Positions 38,310 through 49,802 of a stretch of DNA of 64,000 nt are shown here, piece after piece (within the stretch, counting starts at the first letter, position 1; every line of letters begins with the position of its first letter). The stretch is from Lycorma delicatula (lineage: Eukaryota > Arthropoda > Insecta > Hemiptera > Fulgoridae). The stretch lies in contig NC_134455.1 of NCBI RefSeq assembly GCF_047948215.1, positions 78,498,189-78,562,188 of the forward strand, written 5' to 3'. The notes beneath the pieces are model-generated. The model was not told the DNA's origin and ran no database searches. It saw only the letters and a list, made by a program, of their open reading frames with translations. A program made the translations under genes and the position numbers.

Positions 38310-38326
38310 CTGTAACATAATTTAAA
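38310..38326 (-). other. splice acceptor of the rn/sqz terminal exon
   Basis: On the minus strand the sequence reads AAATTATGTTACAG immediately before the exon. The AG is at 38310-38311. The zinc-finger reading begins exactly after it, with the second half of a C2H2 finger (F, L, H, H at canonical spacing), so the missing cysteine pair has to come from an upstream exon. This is direct evidence for an intron splitting finger 1. Its donor and the upstream exon were not found in 38.3-64 kb. Confidence 0.85.
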
Positions 38327-39067
38327 ATTATGATTACAATAATCATCATATGTAAGTATTACACAAAAATTAAACGTTTTATAAAAAGATAAAATACAGA
38401 AATAAAAAGGAATACCTAAAATGACATAACGTTTAGATAGGTAAATTGAAATAAATGATAATGGAAAACAATCAGCCAACAACTTTTACGTATTTTCTAA
38501 ACAATGATACCCTTGATAATAATTTATCATATAAAGTTTTTTTTCTATCAAGGGACACATTGTCTTTTGCATCAAAATTTTAGGGCGCTTTATAAAAATT
38601 AAAATATTAGAATCTACAGAAACTAACCAATTTTGAACAAGATTATTACTGCTTTAGCATCAATAAAATAAATATATTTAATAATGCTATTATATAAAAC
38701 ATAAAGGCAGAAATAATTCGTTATCACGGAAGAAATTATCTTATATAATCTCTTCTTTCATCTCAGGTTCGATTACACGTGTGCAATCCGGAATAAAAAA
38801 ACAACAAAAAAAAAACAGTTTTTAAATAAACAGCATTTACTATTCCACGAGTAACATAGCAAAATAACAGTAATTTCGTTCAACGAAATAACTATTTAAT
38901 TTTTTTTGTGAATTCATAATATAAATCAAATTACTGTATTTTTAAAGTTTTTGTGGAGTAGAAAAATTGGTAATAACTAAATTATTAACATAATAATATA
39001 TATATCTTTTCATTTGTATAAAAAAAAGGGTTTTCAGTTGTAAAATCTTAATTCATTTAAATGACAA
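38327..39067 (-). other. intron of the rn/sqz gene, exon-proximal part
   Basis: AT-rich, without any recognised element. The intron must continue to higher coordinates, because no upstream exon was found. Confidence 0.5.
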
Positions 39068-39640
39068 GTAAAAAAAAAAGCTGACAATAAAGTTGTTATA
39101 TTTTCCACATTGGTTATTTATTCTTATACAATGGAAAAATAATGATATATGAAAAAGTTAAAATATTCAAAAAATCGTTATACTTTTACTTTGATCGGGT
39201 TTCCTACCTCAATATTGCCCAGAAACAATTTTTTTCACTACTATTACGCTTAGAAAGACAAAAAAAAAATTTGGTTAAAAACATGTAATAAATGAAAAGA
39301 TGCCTTTTTGATTTTTGGGGAAGGGGAGAATTTGTGTACTGTGCATAATATAAAGCGGGGTAATATTTGAAAAATTTTTAGAAAATTGACCCTAAAAAAT
39401 TATCTATTATCTAATTATCACCCTCTGGAGATATTGACCCCAAACCTTTACCAACAAATTCCTCTATAAATACTAGTCTCCCACATATGAACACTACCCT
39501 CACCTTACCTGTTTTTGGGGTCCCTGGGCCATGAAACGTCAAGAAAAGCAAAAAAATCGAAACCCCAATTTTTGGTTGAATGCCATACTACCTTCTTGTA
39601 GAATAACTCTATAGATATAAGATGCCAGGAACACTTGAAA
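39068..39640 (-). repeat. interspersed repeat family F2, copy 3
   Basis: An inverted copy beginning at the distal AGCTGACAATAAAGTTGTTA end, with GGTTATTTATTCTTAT, TTTTTGGGGAAGGGGAGAAT, and CATGAAACGTCAAGAAAAGC near the proximal end. The 3.9-4.2 kb internal segment is deleted. Confidence 0.7.
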
Positions 39641-40389
39641 ATAGGTATTTATATCCATTTTAACGGTGTAAATTTGATCATTGGTGTTCGATTAACAATA
39701 CTGTTTCAAAACTGATTGAATTTAATTATCATTCAAAAAATAAAATAAAAACACCTTGTTAATTATTTTTATACTTTTTAAAAATTTATTATAAAATTTT
39801 AATTTACAGATCTCGGCTTTTATATGTCAGATAGATAGTTCCCGTTTCCACAAAGATATTATATAAATCACTTCTTTTACAAACCCTTTTTCAATATGAT
39901 TTCTTCGGTTTAGTGAACTACTGTAAATAGAAAATACAAAAAGATAAAACAACTTTTTATACGTATTGTATATTACTCGTACATGTTAAAAAAAAAGTAC
40001 AATATGTAAATAATGGTTCACTATTCATTATCGCATTAAAGTATTCACTGTACAGTATTTGCATCGTTTAAATGCAATATGAATTCAAGTGCCTTAATTA
40101 TAATTTCTTTTACATAAACTAAAGTGAACTCATAAGTGTAAAAAAAAAATCTTTTAAATAGTTTTTAAATAGAAGGATAATTGTTGTAGCTTAATATTAA
40201 TATACATATATTTATTATGGTATAAAATTAATAATTAAGATCTTTATTATGTAATCATATAGTAATATTTTAAAAATAATTATGACGCGGTCTATAATTG
40301 CGTAATTGAAGCTGGATATAGAATGCTAAAGATTGTTAATAAGAAAGAAAATATTAACACTAAATGTATGAAGTCCAATCAAAAAAACA

Positions 40390-40925
40390 AGCTGACAACA
40401 ACATTGTAATACATTCCTAGCACTTGTTATTTATTCTTATGTAGTAGAAAAATAATGATACATGACAAAACTTAACTAAGATTTCTTTTTTTGGGGTAGG
40501 GATAATCTATGATGAAGTTTTATTATAAAATTATCATTATATGTTTTAATAAACCAAAAAAAAAATTAAAAATCTGTATTTTTTCTTTTCCTCAACCTCC
40601 AAAATTACTTTCCAAGAAAATGTTTTAATTTTCCTACTTTAAATGGAAGAAATAAAATAAATTTCGCTGAAAAATGAACAACTAATAAAAAGTAACCTTT
40701 TTTTTTGTGGTGGGGTGAATATGATAAAATTTTATTTTATAAAATTATTAGTAAAAGTTCATTATTTGTTTAAATAAACCAAAAAAAGTTTTAAAAATTA
40801 AAAAATCTATAATTTTAAACCACGATCGACTCCTCCAACAATCTCTAAAAATTTTTTTTGGGTCCCTTGCATTACAGCTATGCGAAGGAAGACATATAAA
40901 CGAATTCAGTTAAAAGATGACAGGA
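40390..40925 (-). repeat. F2-related copy 4 with an internal duplication
   Basis: It starts with the same distal end (AGCTGACAACAACATTG, TATTTATTCTTATG). It then carries twice a block made of a T run, a GGGGT-rich run, ATGATAAAATTTTATT-like sequence, ATAAACCAAAAAAA and CCTCCAA, at about 40484-40630 and 40695-40850. It finishes with GGGTCCCTTGCATTACAGCT and GAAGGAAGACATATA. Confidence 0.6.
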
Positions 40926-41194
40926 AAGTAAAAAGAAGGAATTTAAGGCAGATACTTTATTTCCAATGAATAATCATGTTAAAAAAAAATTATCGATGTC
41001 TAAATAGAAATGGTAAAGTTTAATAAAACTGGATTTTGTTGGAATCTTTGCACGAATTTTGTTAAAAGAATAAATTACACGAATTTTCGAATCCATTAAA
41101 TATGACTGAATAACGGAAATTTAATTGATGAAATTTGCTTAAAACGAAATGTTAAGCGAATAAATTAAAGAAAATAGTTATTTCAGATGGTGAA

Positions 41195-41500
41195 GGCATT
41201 ATTATATGTCAGGAATTGTCTGCTTCTATAAATTGAATGAATTTTTTTTCTTGCATAGCGTGTGGCCAGGTCTGTTTAAGACAAAGGGTGTCCGTGGACC
41301 AGAGGAGTATAGAATAAGAGAATATAAGAAGAAGAAGAAAAAGAGTGGGGTAAGGAAGGGCTAATAGGATTTTGATGGCAGGTCGGGCAGGCCGGTCGGC
41401 GCGGGTATTCCAGTCTACCGGATGATTGAGTCGCCGGAAGTGAAGGCTGTCATTACCCAACCGCCTTCTTGTCCTTTCCGGTACAGTATATACAGCATCC
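41195..41500. other. GC-rich island upstream of the rn/sqz terminal exon
   Basis: About 300 bases with GC well above the surroundings (for example GGCAGGTCGGGCAGGCCGGT). A purine-rich tract (AAGAAGAAGAAGAAAAAGAG) lies at about 41323-41343. An open frame of 83 codons on the minus strand (41209-41460) shows no domain. No repeat relationship was found inside the window. It lies 2.9 kb into the intron of the zinc-finger gene and could be a regulatory element, an alternative first exon or promoter, or an unrelated insertion. Confidence 0.4.
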
Positions 41501-41954
41501 AGTTTTAAACTTTCTTATAGGTATACTCTTAAAAGAACTTAAGTATTAGTCACTATTGTTTAAAATACTAATTTTTTTAACGATTATAATCCTTGTTTAT
41601 TATTAGATGGTAGTAATTAGATTCATACATAATAATATATAATATGAATTTCATTATTATGTTTTTAAAAATATAAGTAAATTAAAATAAGTGATAACGT
41701 ATTTTCGTTTTGTACAAATTTTTGAATTCTAATAAGCAAATAAATCCATTATTTTTTAGTAATTCCAAAATAAACCAGTAAATATTTATCATTAGAAACT
41801 TGAATACGGAAGATAAATAATTTATACGTGTACTGTAAACCAGTAAAATTAATAGCTTTAATCACAGAGATTACACAATTTATCGGTCCAAACCTGCTTT
41901 ACGAGTATCGTACCCCAACGGGATAGAAAAGTCAATATCAGTTAATTGGAAACA

Positions 41955-42535
41955 TATCTAAGTTTTACTATCCTGGCATTATAGCTTTCTAGAGCTATGC
42001 TGCAAGAAGGAAAGCATGGTAATCAACCAAAAAATGGTATACGGTTTTTTTCATTTCTCGACGTTTCGTGATCCCAAACAAGCAGACAAAGAGTGGGGGG
42101 GGGGGGGGTCAATTTTCGTACGTACGTATGTAGTGTGTACGTGTGTTGGCGTGTTTGAAGCTTAATAACTTATCACTAAATGTAACGATTTTGATGTAAT
42201 TCAATACAGATATTCGTGTATATGAAGCAATTTATATGTAAAAGTTTGGAAACTATATCTCCAAGGTGGTGGTGTAGATTGTTTCTTTGTTAGGGTGGTG
42301 TAAATAAAACTCAAAATTTTGCAAACATAACCCCACTTTATATTAAGCTCAGTGCATGCGTACATGCTTGTCTAAACATAAAAAAAAAAATTGCCCTCAA
42401 CTATCCCCTTCCCCAAAAATGTAAAAAAGCTATCTTCTTATTTATTGCAGAATTTTTAATCGATTTCTTTTGACTTCCTAGGCATAACAGTGTGGCCCGT
42501 AAAAAATACTGGGCAATACTGGAGGTGGATTTCTT
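41955..42535 (+). repeat. interspersed repeat family F2, copy 5
   Basis: It begins CCTGGCATTATAGCTTTCTA with an imperfect AGCT...AGAGCT hairpin and GCTGCAAGAAGGAAAG. It contains a run of 14 G (42095-42108), CGTACGTACGTATG, AACATAACCCCACTTTATAT, CTCAGTGCATGCGTACATGC and CCCCTTCCCC, and ends near GTAAAAAATACTGGGCAATA. Confidence 0.72.
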
Positions 42536-44299
42536 GAGATGAATTCCATTAGCCCTGATGTCCTACGATGGGTGTCAAAAAATATGATGCGAAGGGTTCC
42601 GACCTTCCTTTAGGAAGATGAACATTTCCAACACTTGCTGTTAAGACATACCGTTTGTGTTTAACTACACTACATGAATCAAATCAAATGTGAGTCTTTG
42701 TATTATAGTTCATAATGGAATTATAGTGTACGGTATCATGGATACGACAAAATGATCTCACTTTAATAAGAATAAATTACCAACGCTTGGAAAGTATAAA
42801 CAACTTTGTCAGATTTTTTTTTTACTAGGTTTCAAACAGTCATTCTCTCAATAATGTGGCACCCAAGCATCTTGCATTTATATATAATTTTATACATAAC
42901 AAAAACGGTAATTCCTACTATCGATATCATTATCAATTAATTTTAAGTTTAATAATAATATTCGGAAAATAATAGAATTATTCGATTCATTATCAGTATC
43001 TGATTAAAATCATATAGTAAATAATCGAAAACTATTGATGTATTTACGAAAAGAAAAACCTATGTAGTATACTCAGAATATATAGCGTTTAAATGAGATA
43101 ATAAATTAGATAAAAAAAGTAAATAGGAAATTAATACAATGATGTATCAGAAATGCGGATGATTTGTTTGAAAAATAGCCTCATCGCTTTGGACGGATCA
43201 GACATATTCACGTAGATTATCCTTCTACCTTCGCCTTGGCTACCAATACACCTACAACTCGCTTAATTAACATTTTCATCATACTTTTACCACCATAGTT
43301 ATCATTCTACATCACAAGAGATAATTTCCGTTTCATTCTCTTTTATAGATTTTTAATAATTTTACCATATTTTCATTATAATTTATCAGTTTTCCCTTAA
43401 TTATATATAATTTTATCACTCTAAAAATCAATCTCAAAACGATCGCTCTTCCTTTACCATTTTATTTTTCTGGATCTTTTCTTTGTTGATCATGTATAAA
43501 AAGTAGGTGATTTATTTATTAGCTATCAAATTTTAGTGAACATAAACACACAGATTTGTCTACCTGGGGTATCTGAAATTGCGTTGGCACTATTTGTAAA
43601 ACAGCAGAGGATATATAGTACGCTAAATCACGTTGTACGCAACAAAAAGCTAGTCGCCGGACCAGGGATTTATTTTCATTCTGCTCATCTACTAAAGTCA
43701 CTAAATTTTGTGGAGTAATACTATCTATCGTAAACTTCTCTTTTTGTAGTTACACTCTTGGTTAAATTATTTAGTTTTAATAATTTAAAATTACAATTTA
43801 AAAAACTTATTTAAAGATAAAAATAAAACTGTACTTATTTATAATTAATAAATCTGCTGATAATGAATGATAGTACTGGTTTGGAATATGTTTTGTAAAC
43901 AACAATATCCAGAGACAAATTGTTGTTTGAATATATTTTGATTAAATCTGTTGGCAACGAAAAATGCATATTATTATTGCAATTTTCGCAAATATCTCCT
44001 CCATTGTCGGTTTAGCTACTTTAAAAGATTTTTTGAGGCATTTGGGGGTGGAAAAATTAACTGGTGGAATGGGATGATTAATTAATTTTATCTTTAAATC
44101 TCGATGTAAGCTTAAAATGAATTAAAGCATGAGTAGGTCATAGTGTATAATTTTATTTACGTCTTTAATACATCCATCAGTAACCGTATTGGGATATTTT
44201 TTTTGTTGAAATCGTTAAATATCTTCGACAAGTAAAATTTAACTGAATAAAACTTGCTGGTTATTTTTAACGTACTTGTTTTGAATCGATTTGTAATAA
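42536..44299. other. non-coding DNA, no gene seen
   Basis: Less AT-rich patches at 43140-43320 and 43530-43720 have no recognised content. Confidence 0.5.
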
Positions 44300-44465
44300 T
44301 ACAGTCTTTACGTCCTTGTATGAAGTACCAGGAAGTATTATAATTGCGAAAAATTTCGGTTTCCAGATTTCAACGGAAATATCCATTTTGACTAGTTTCA
44401 GCATGATGTCTGTACGTCACCTACCCTCAAAGTCCTCAATGAGAGCTTTTAAACGATATATCATA
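44300..44465 (-). mobile_element. F3 element fragment
   Basis: On the minus strand, ATGGATATTTCCGTTGAAAT, AACCGAAATTTTTCGC and TACTTC...TACAAGGACGTAAA follow the right end of F3 at 9070-9170 in order, with moderate divergence. The left half is absent. Confidence 0.6.
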
Positions 44466-44519
44466 AGTGGTACTTATTTTCATTGGTTTCACAGTTACAG
44501 AGAAAGAAAATTTTAATTA

Positions 44520-44575
44520 ATGAAATATTTGGATCTTAGGGGAAGGCACATCGGTTCGAATCCGATTTCATCTCC
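44520..44575 (+). other. 3'-half tRNA-like sequence
   Basis: A T-arm (ATCGG-TTCGAAT-CCGAT), holding a perfect box B GGTTCGAATCC at 44553-44563, is followed by TTCATCTCC and a T run that could serve as a Pol III terminator. No matching 5' acceptor strand or D arm lies at the right distance, so this is a tRNA fragment or a decayed SINE head and not a functional tRNA gene. Confidence 0.4.
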
Positions 44576-45729
44576 TTTTTTAATTTAAATATATTAATTT
44601 ATTAATAATTATTAACCTGTCATAGTAAAAAACAAATTACGATGAATATAATTCAATAATAATAAAACAAAAATATGAAAAAATATCAAAAGTTATTAAT
44701 GAAATAAAATTTTATGTACTTATTTTAAAAAAAATGTGTGTATGTAATTTAACAGGTGTACAGGGAAGTCATGTGGCGTTCTCATCAGATTTTTTTGTCT
44801 TAAAGTAAAAAAGAAGTTACTATTATATAAATAATAATTTGTATTATTATTTTTTCTTTTGGTTTAGAAAGATTTTAAATTTAATTGAAAAGTTATATTA
44901 ACTTAGCTTTGGTGTTTTTTTTTATTTTTTTATTTATTCATCACCACGACAACCTCCATAGAAATGAAATCACGTAATAATGAAAACAAGATACCCAATA
45001 TCAGTTGTCACATAATATTATTATGAACAGCTTCATCACAAACAAAGAGATCTAAAGTAAATCGTGAAAAATCACTTGAATGTATAATTAAAAAACAACA
45101 CATCAAATATTACTGAAAGAATACAAAAAAAAAAAACAAACAAACAAACCGTTTTCAATGAATACTGATTATAATACTAATTAAATTTTCATAAGCTCAT
45201 GAAAAATAGATACTGAGAAAAATTTTAAATGAAAAATAATTAACAAATTACATTTAGTAATTTTAAAATATATATTTTTTTGTTTCACGTATAAAAAATG
45301 TATGTATTGTTCACCGTAATAATTTATTAAGGGCAGTCGTAACTGCCTATCCTACGTTAATTCTGGCTATATTGAAGAATCATTATCTCAGGAACTAATT
45401 ATGTTACAGGCTTAAAATTTTTTTTTTAGATATTGGGTATTCCAAGTAGATACTATTATAATTATAAACCTCTTCCCTAATGAAATATAAATTAATATTT
45501 GTTATAATTTTTTTCTTCATATTTTTAGGAATTGTTATTTTTTTAATGGATATGTTCACATGTCTTCATAATTCTAGATGTATTGAAATAATATACATAA
45601 AGAATAATGACAAAAAAATTTAAGTTGTTAACTTCTGTGGTTTCTAAGATGAGTCATAAATATAGAAAAATATGAATTTTGAAAATGGGATTTAAAAAAT
45701 TACATAAACGAGTTTTTTTAAGTTACCCG
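44576..45729. other. AT-rich DNA, possibly 3' part of the Mutator-like element
   Basis: It follows the relic's stop codon on the minus strand. The 45330-45430 segment is more complex and might be the element's 3' end. Confidence 0.4.
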
Positions 45730-46230
45730 TTAAAACTGCCCAGCTTTAAAATCTTGGTCATCAGTGTTAGCTTCCTGATCTTCTAGCTTTAGCCTTTTAA
45801 TTGTGTTTATCTTTTTTCTGCATTTCTTGAACTGTTTTTTCCACCTCGATTACCCGTCAATCTTTTTTAAAATTTTTACAGTATTAATAACCGGATTGAT
45901 TTCAGGATGCTGCAGAACTTCACAATGTTTACATTATTAAATGTTGACACTCCAGCATGTACTCAAAAAGTGTTTCCTTTCCCACAAAAATATTTTTTGA
46001 CAACCAGTTCCAAATTATATGATTGACAGACTCGGAGTTCTGCGCCTGTCCATGGAGACATTTTTTCAACGAATCTTCATCATCAGATAAACCTTGAAAT
46101 TCTGGCTTTATAGCCTGAAGAAAAGAGACAATGGAAGAGAAATTTTGTGTGAGTAAGATCAGTTTTGACTGGCAATTTACCAGTTTTATTGGCAAATTTG
46201 GGCGTCATTTGCAAAACAGCTGTGAAGCAA
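45730..46230 (-). pseudogene. Mutator-like transposase C-terminal relic (copy 1)
   Basis: On the minus strand the reading is LKKCLHGQAQNSESVNHIIW, then NIFVGKETLFEYML, then, after frame changes, a basic segment and RLKLEDQEANTDDQDF followed by KAGQF and TAA (45730-45732). This is the C-terminal pattern of a family common in insects, 'LLKKCLHG.TQN.NESFN..IW...PK..FVG..TL', ending in 'R.LED......YGAG.F'. I associate it with Mutator-like transposases; that assignment is from memory of the family. The N-terminal part is lost or too decayed to read. Confidence 0.65.
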
Positions 46231-48354
46231 TTTAAAAAAAAAAATATTAAAAGTTTATTTTTTAACATATAATTATGAATTGTATATCAAATGACTCAGA
46301 AAATATCGAAAAATAAACAGAGAATAAATTAAAAAAAAAACGATTTTTTTTACTTCTTGCCAGTTACGCCTCTTCTTTACTTTATTTACTTACATTACTT
46401 TATTTCTTTTACGTTAGATCACATTTGGAAAAAACTACAAATCACAAATAATTTGGAAATTTTAAGGGTAATATTCATTAAAAAACATAATTATTAAGGG
46501 ACACACAAGTGAAAATTAAATTTTGAATCGCTGACATAGTTGATGGTTCTTGTGTAATGTTGTTTGGTTTACACATAATTGGTAAATTCGTATTTAATTC
46601 GACTATTATTTGTATTGATAAGAATTACTTGATTGATTGATTCGTAGTAAATATCCGTACGCTTAATACAGTCCTATATTTTAATCAGTTTGCTACTAAA
46701 AGTTTCATTTTAGTTGATGCACTAGTTTAGATTGTATGTTACCGTTAATTTTGTAAACCAGTTATGTCTACCACTAATACACGGCTAAAACCATAATATT
46801 CATTATACTGGTTCTTGTAAGAGATTATTTATTTCACTTTATTATTATTACCATTTATAACGCAAAACAATTCTTGTTTACACGTACTACAAAATTTACT
46901 TTATTTTTGAAAATAAAAGATGTGTTGTTACCTTAGTACAACTTCAGAAAACTTAAAATAATTAGAATTCATCCTTCCTTGAGCTTAAATATTAATAATA
47001 AATTCTCTTCACAATAATTATATATAATAATATTGTGACAGTTTTATTCATTCCCCTGCCACTTATCTGTAAACTTACATAATTTCATTTCATTATTAAA
47101 ACTTTTCGTAAAGAAAAGAAATTATTTTTAAAAAAATTTCCTCATTAAATTACTTCTTAGCCGAACTCGATTTAAGATCTAGTGAAACTTCTAAAAAGAA
47201 TAAATTTTAGTCGCCTAAAAAAGTAATATTTTCTATTGTCTTCGACAAATTTGGGCGATTTTTTTGTTACTGTTTTTCAGTTATCGTCCATTTTCTTAAA
47301 GTGATAGTTATTTAAATCAGAAATGGTTCAATTAAAAAAAATATATATATTGTATAAAGTAAGTAAGAAAATAAAAATAGCCGTGAAAAGAAACAACATA
47401 ATGTCTGGATGAATTGATATTTCTAAATAAAAATGTATCTAAATATTTAAAGAACGTTGGGCGTTGTACAGTAATTCTTTAACAATAAAATAATTAGCTA
47501 GTGCACTGAATTATGAATAACAGTTTATAATAGCAGCTTTATAAGTTGATGTTGCAATAATTTTTTCATTTCCACAGAAGATATAAATTATTTTGAAAGA
47601 ATTTTTCCTTTAATTAAAATTTCAAACCCATCATAAAAGTGATAACTTTAAATTATATATTTTATTCTCCATTTCTTTTGGGATAATTTTTAAAAATTGC
47701 CATTCCTGAATGAAACTGCTATTCTTTGGTCATTTTCCCCTAAGTGGAAAATCATTACTCATAGTTGGCAAGTACAATTATAAACTAATAGGTAATAGGC
47801 AATCAGAGAGTATCATTAGGATTTCTTGTGGGTGTTTCATACATAAATCAAGTCCAGTGAAATGAAAATGTAACAAAGCAAAAGAAGGAGATTTTTCTGA
47901 ATAAAAAAGCTAATGAAAAATACCAGTTCAACTAGAAATTTTAGTCAAAACATGTGATAAGTTATCAGAAAAAGGTAATTTACCAGTAAGTAATACGTAC
48001 GTATCTAAAGTTCTTTTTTCTCACCTTGTAGAAAACTACAGCTTTGATTTTGCATACAATTAAATACAACATGATTACACCTGCTGACAGTTTTTCATAT
48101 TACTAAATTGTAATTGTAATTTTCTGAAACTTTTTTTATATAATACCTATTTTAACCAATTTTTTTTGAATTGTTAGCCTCGTTATCTTAAGACCGAAAG
48201 GGAGTACATGTCCAAAAAAACTGTCAGTAGCTGTACTAATACACCACATACATCCTCAGAAAATTTCATCCCTCCATGTTGAATGGTTCTAATGAAAAGG
48301 GAACATAAAGTTAAAAATATCTAATTTACGGAAAACGTGCCTTAAAATCTTGTT
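46231..48354. other. AT-rich DNA, no gene seen
   Basis: Its upper end may be the 3' untranslated part of the second Mutator-like relic. Confidence 0.5.
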
Positions 48355-48740
48355 TTAGTGCATCCCTGCACTATATGACTTGTCATCTGGATTTTCCTCT
48401 TCATTTTCAGTATCCATTCCCTTCCTTAACTTCCAATTGGCTTCTTTATACATGATTGTAGCTTCTTTTTCAACTTTTTTACTCTAATTTCATCAATGTC
48501 GCCAAACTGATCAAAGTATTCACCCCCAATTCAATAGCAAGAAATTTAAAATCGTTAACACTTCCAACAGCACCCTATCATATAATTTAAGAGTTTCTAA
48601 ACTAAAAAAATTTTTTTTGGGATCTCACTTCGAACAAAAATTGTTAAAAGATTCGATTTAGTTTTGTATCATACCGATAAAACACTTAGTAACAAGAAAG
48701 CATCTGCCGAATCTTTAGATACAGGATTAACAACTTCAGG
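48355..48740 (-). pseudogene. Mutator-like transposase C-terminal relic (copy 2)
   Basis: The same family as at 45.7 kb, on the same strand. The reading is PKKIF, then LAIELGVNTFDQFGDIDEIR, VKKLKKK, YKEANWKLRKGMDTENEE and NPDDKSYSAGMH before TAA at 48355-48357. The ending corresponds to the family's '...YGAGMF-stop'. The CLHG block is only faintly visible at about 48690. At least two frameshifts are present. Confidence 0.6.
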
Positions 48741-49260
48741 GATGGCAGGTGGTTATATTGAAAATAATTTACACTCTGTATTTTTGCTTTATTATACTAC
48801 TTACACAAAGTGTTTCTACTACTAGGGCATAGTTGTAATAAAGGAAAATGAGTAAAGTCTTATTATTATGTTTAAAGTAGCAGCTATGACACGTAAAAAG
48901 TAAGAGTTTTTTTTATATTTAGAATTTTTTTTTGGATATGAGTTAATCCATATAAATATAAACTATCAAAAACTAAAAATTGATTTTTTTAACAAAAATT
49001 GTCGAGTGAGCTCCCCATAATAAAGATTAAAATTTTCTATTGACCGTTATTCCCTACAGCAAATTCAGAAAAAAAGAAATAAATCATAACCCTTGTATGA
49101 ACTCGTAAATTCGACTAGATGATTAGATAATACTATACGACGTATGAACAATGAAATTATTAAAGAAAATAAAATGATATATTGAAAAAAATAATTTTTA
49201 ATATGTATAATGGTTTTTGTTGAGTAGGGTAATGAAATAAATATATAATACAGTTTAAGA

Positions 49261-49301
<41 letters not shown>
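49261..49301. repeat. (TA)n microsatellite
   Basis: About 20 TA units, followed by two ACAGTATA repeats. Confidence 0.9.
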
Positions 49302-49304
<3 letters not shown>

Positions 49305-49589
49305 TATACAGTATATACGTGTATGTATTACTTACGTAAATATAAAGCATGTGTTTTTATGGTCACTAAACATGTACATAGGATCAATTTATGTAATTCA
49401 TTATGAGATTCTTATGAAAGAAACATAATATTATCAGATCTGATTGCAGCACCATAAGCATGTACGTATTATGAAGGAAATGCTAATTGGCGGCTTACTA
49501 ACTATCTATTTCCCTTCATTGTACTTAATCAGCCTTATTAAAACGTAAATTAAATATATTAAAAATAATTTTTTATAAAACTTTATTAG

Positions 49590-49670
49590 TTTATAAAACT
49601 AATAAAGAGTGGTACAGTCATTTTCTGTCGTATGTATGATTAGTTAGTACATAATTATACACTTCAGAAA
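49590..49670. repeat. short interspersed repeat, matches 52559-52640
   Basis: ATAAAGAGTGGTACAGTC followed by TATGATTAGTTAGTACATAA recurs at 52566-52615 with a few changes. The second copy is the one split by the 52-kb LINE insertion. Confidence 0.5.
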
Positions 49671-49802
49671 TAAAAGTTATCGCATTAAATAAATTCTTTA
49701 TTTGTCATTTAAAATATATATTTATAAACTATTTCGTATTAACAATTTATTTCAAAGGTCAATAAAATAAGAGATGCGACATTGATACTATTAGAAAAAC
49801 TG

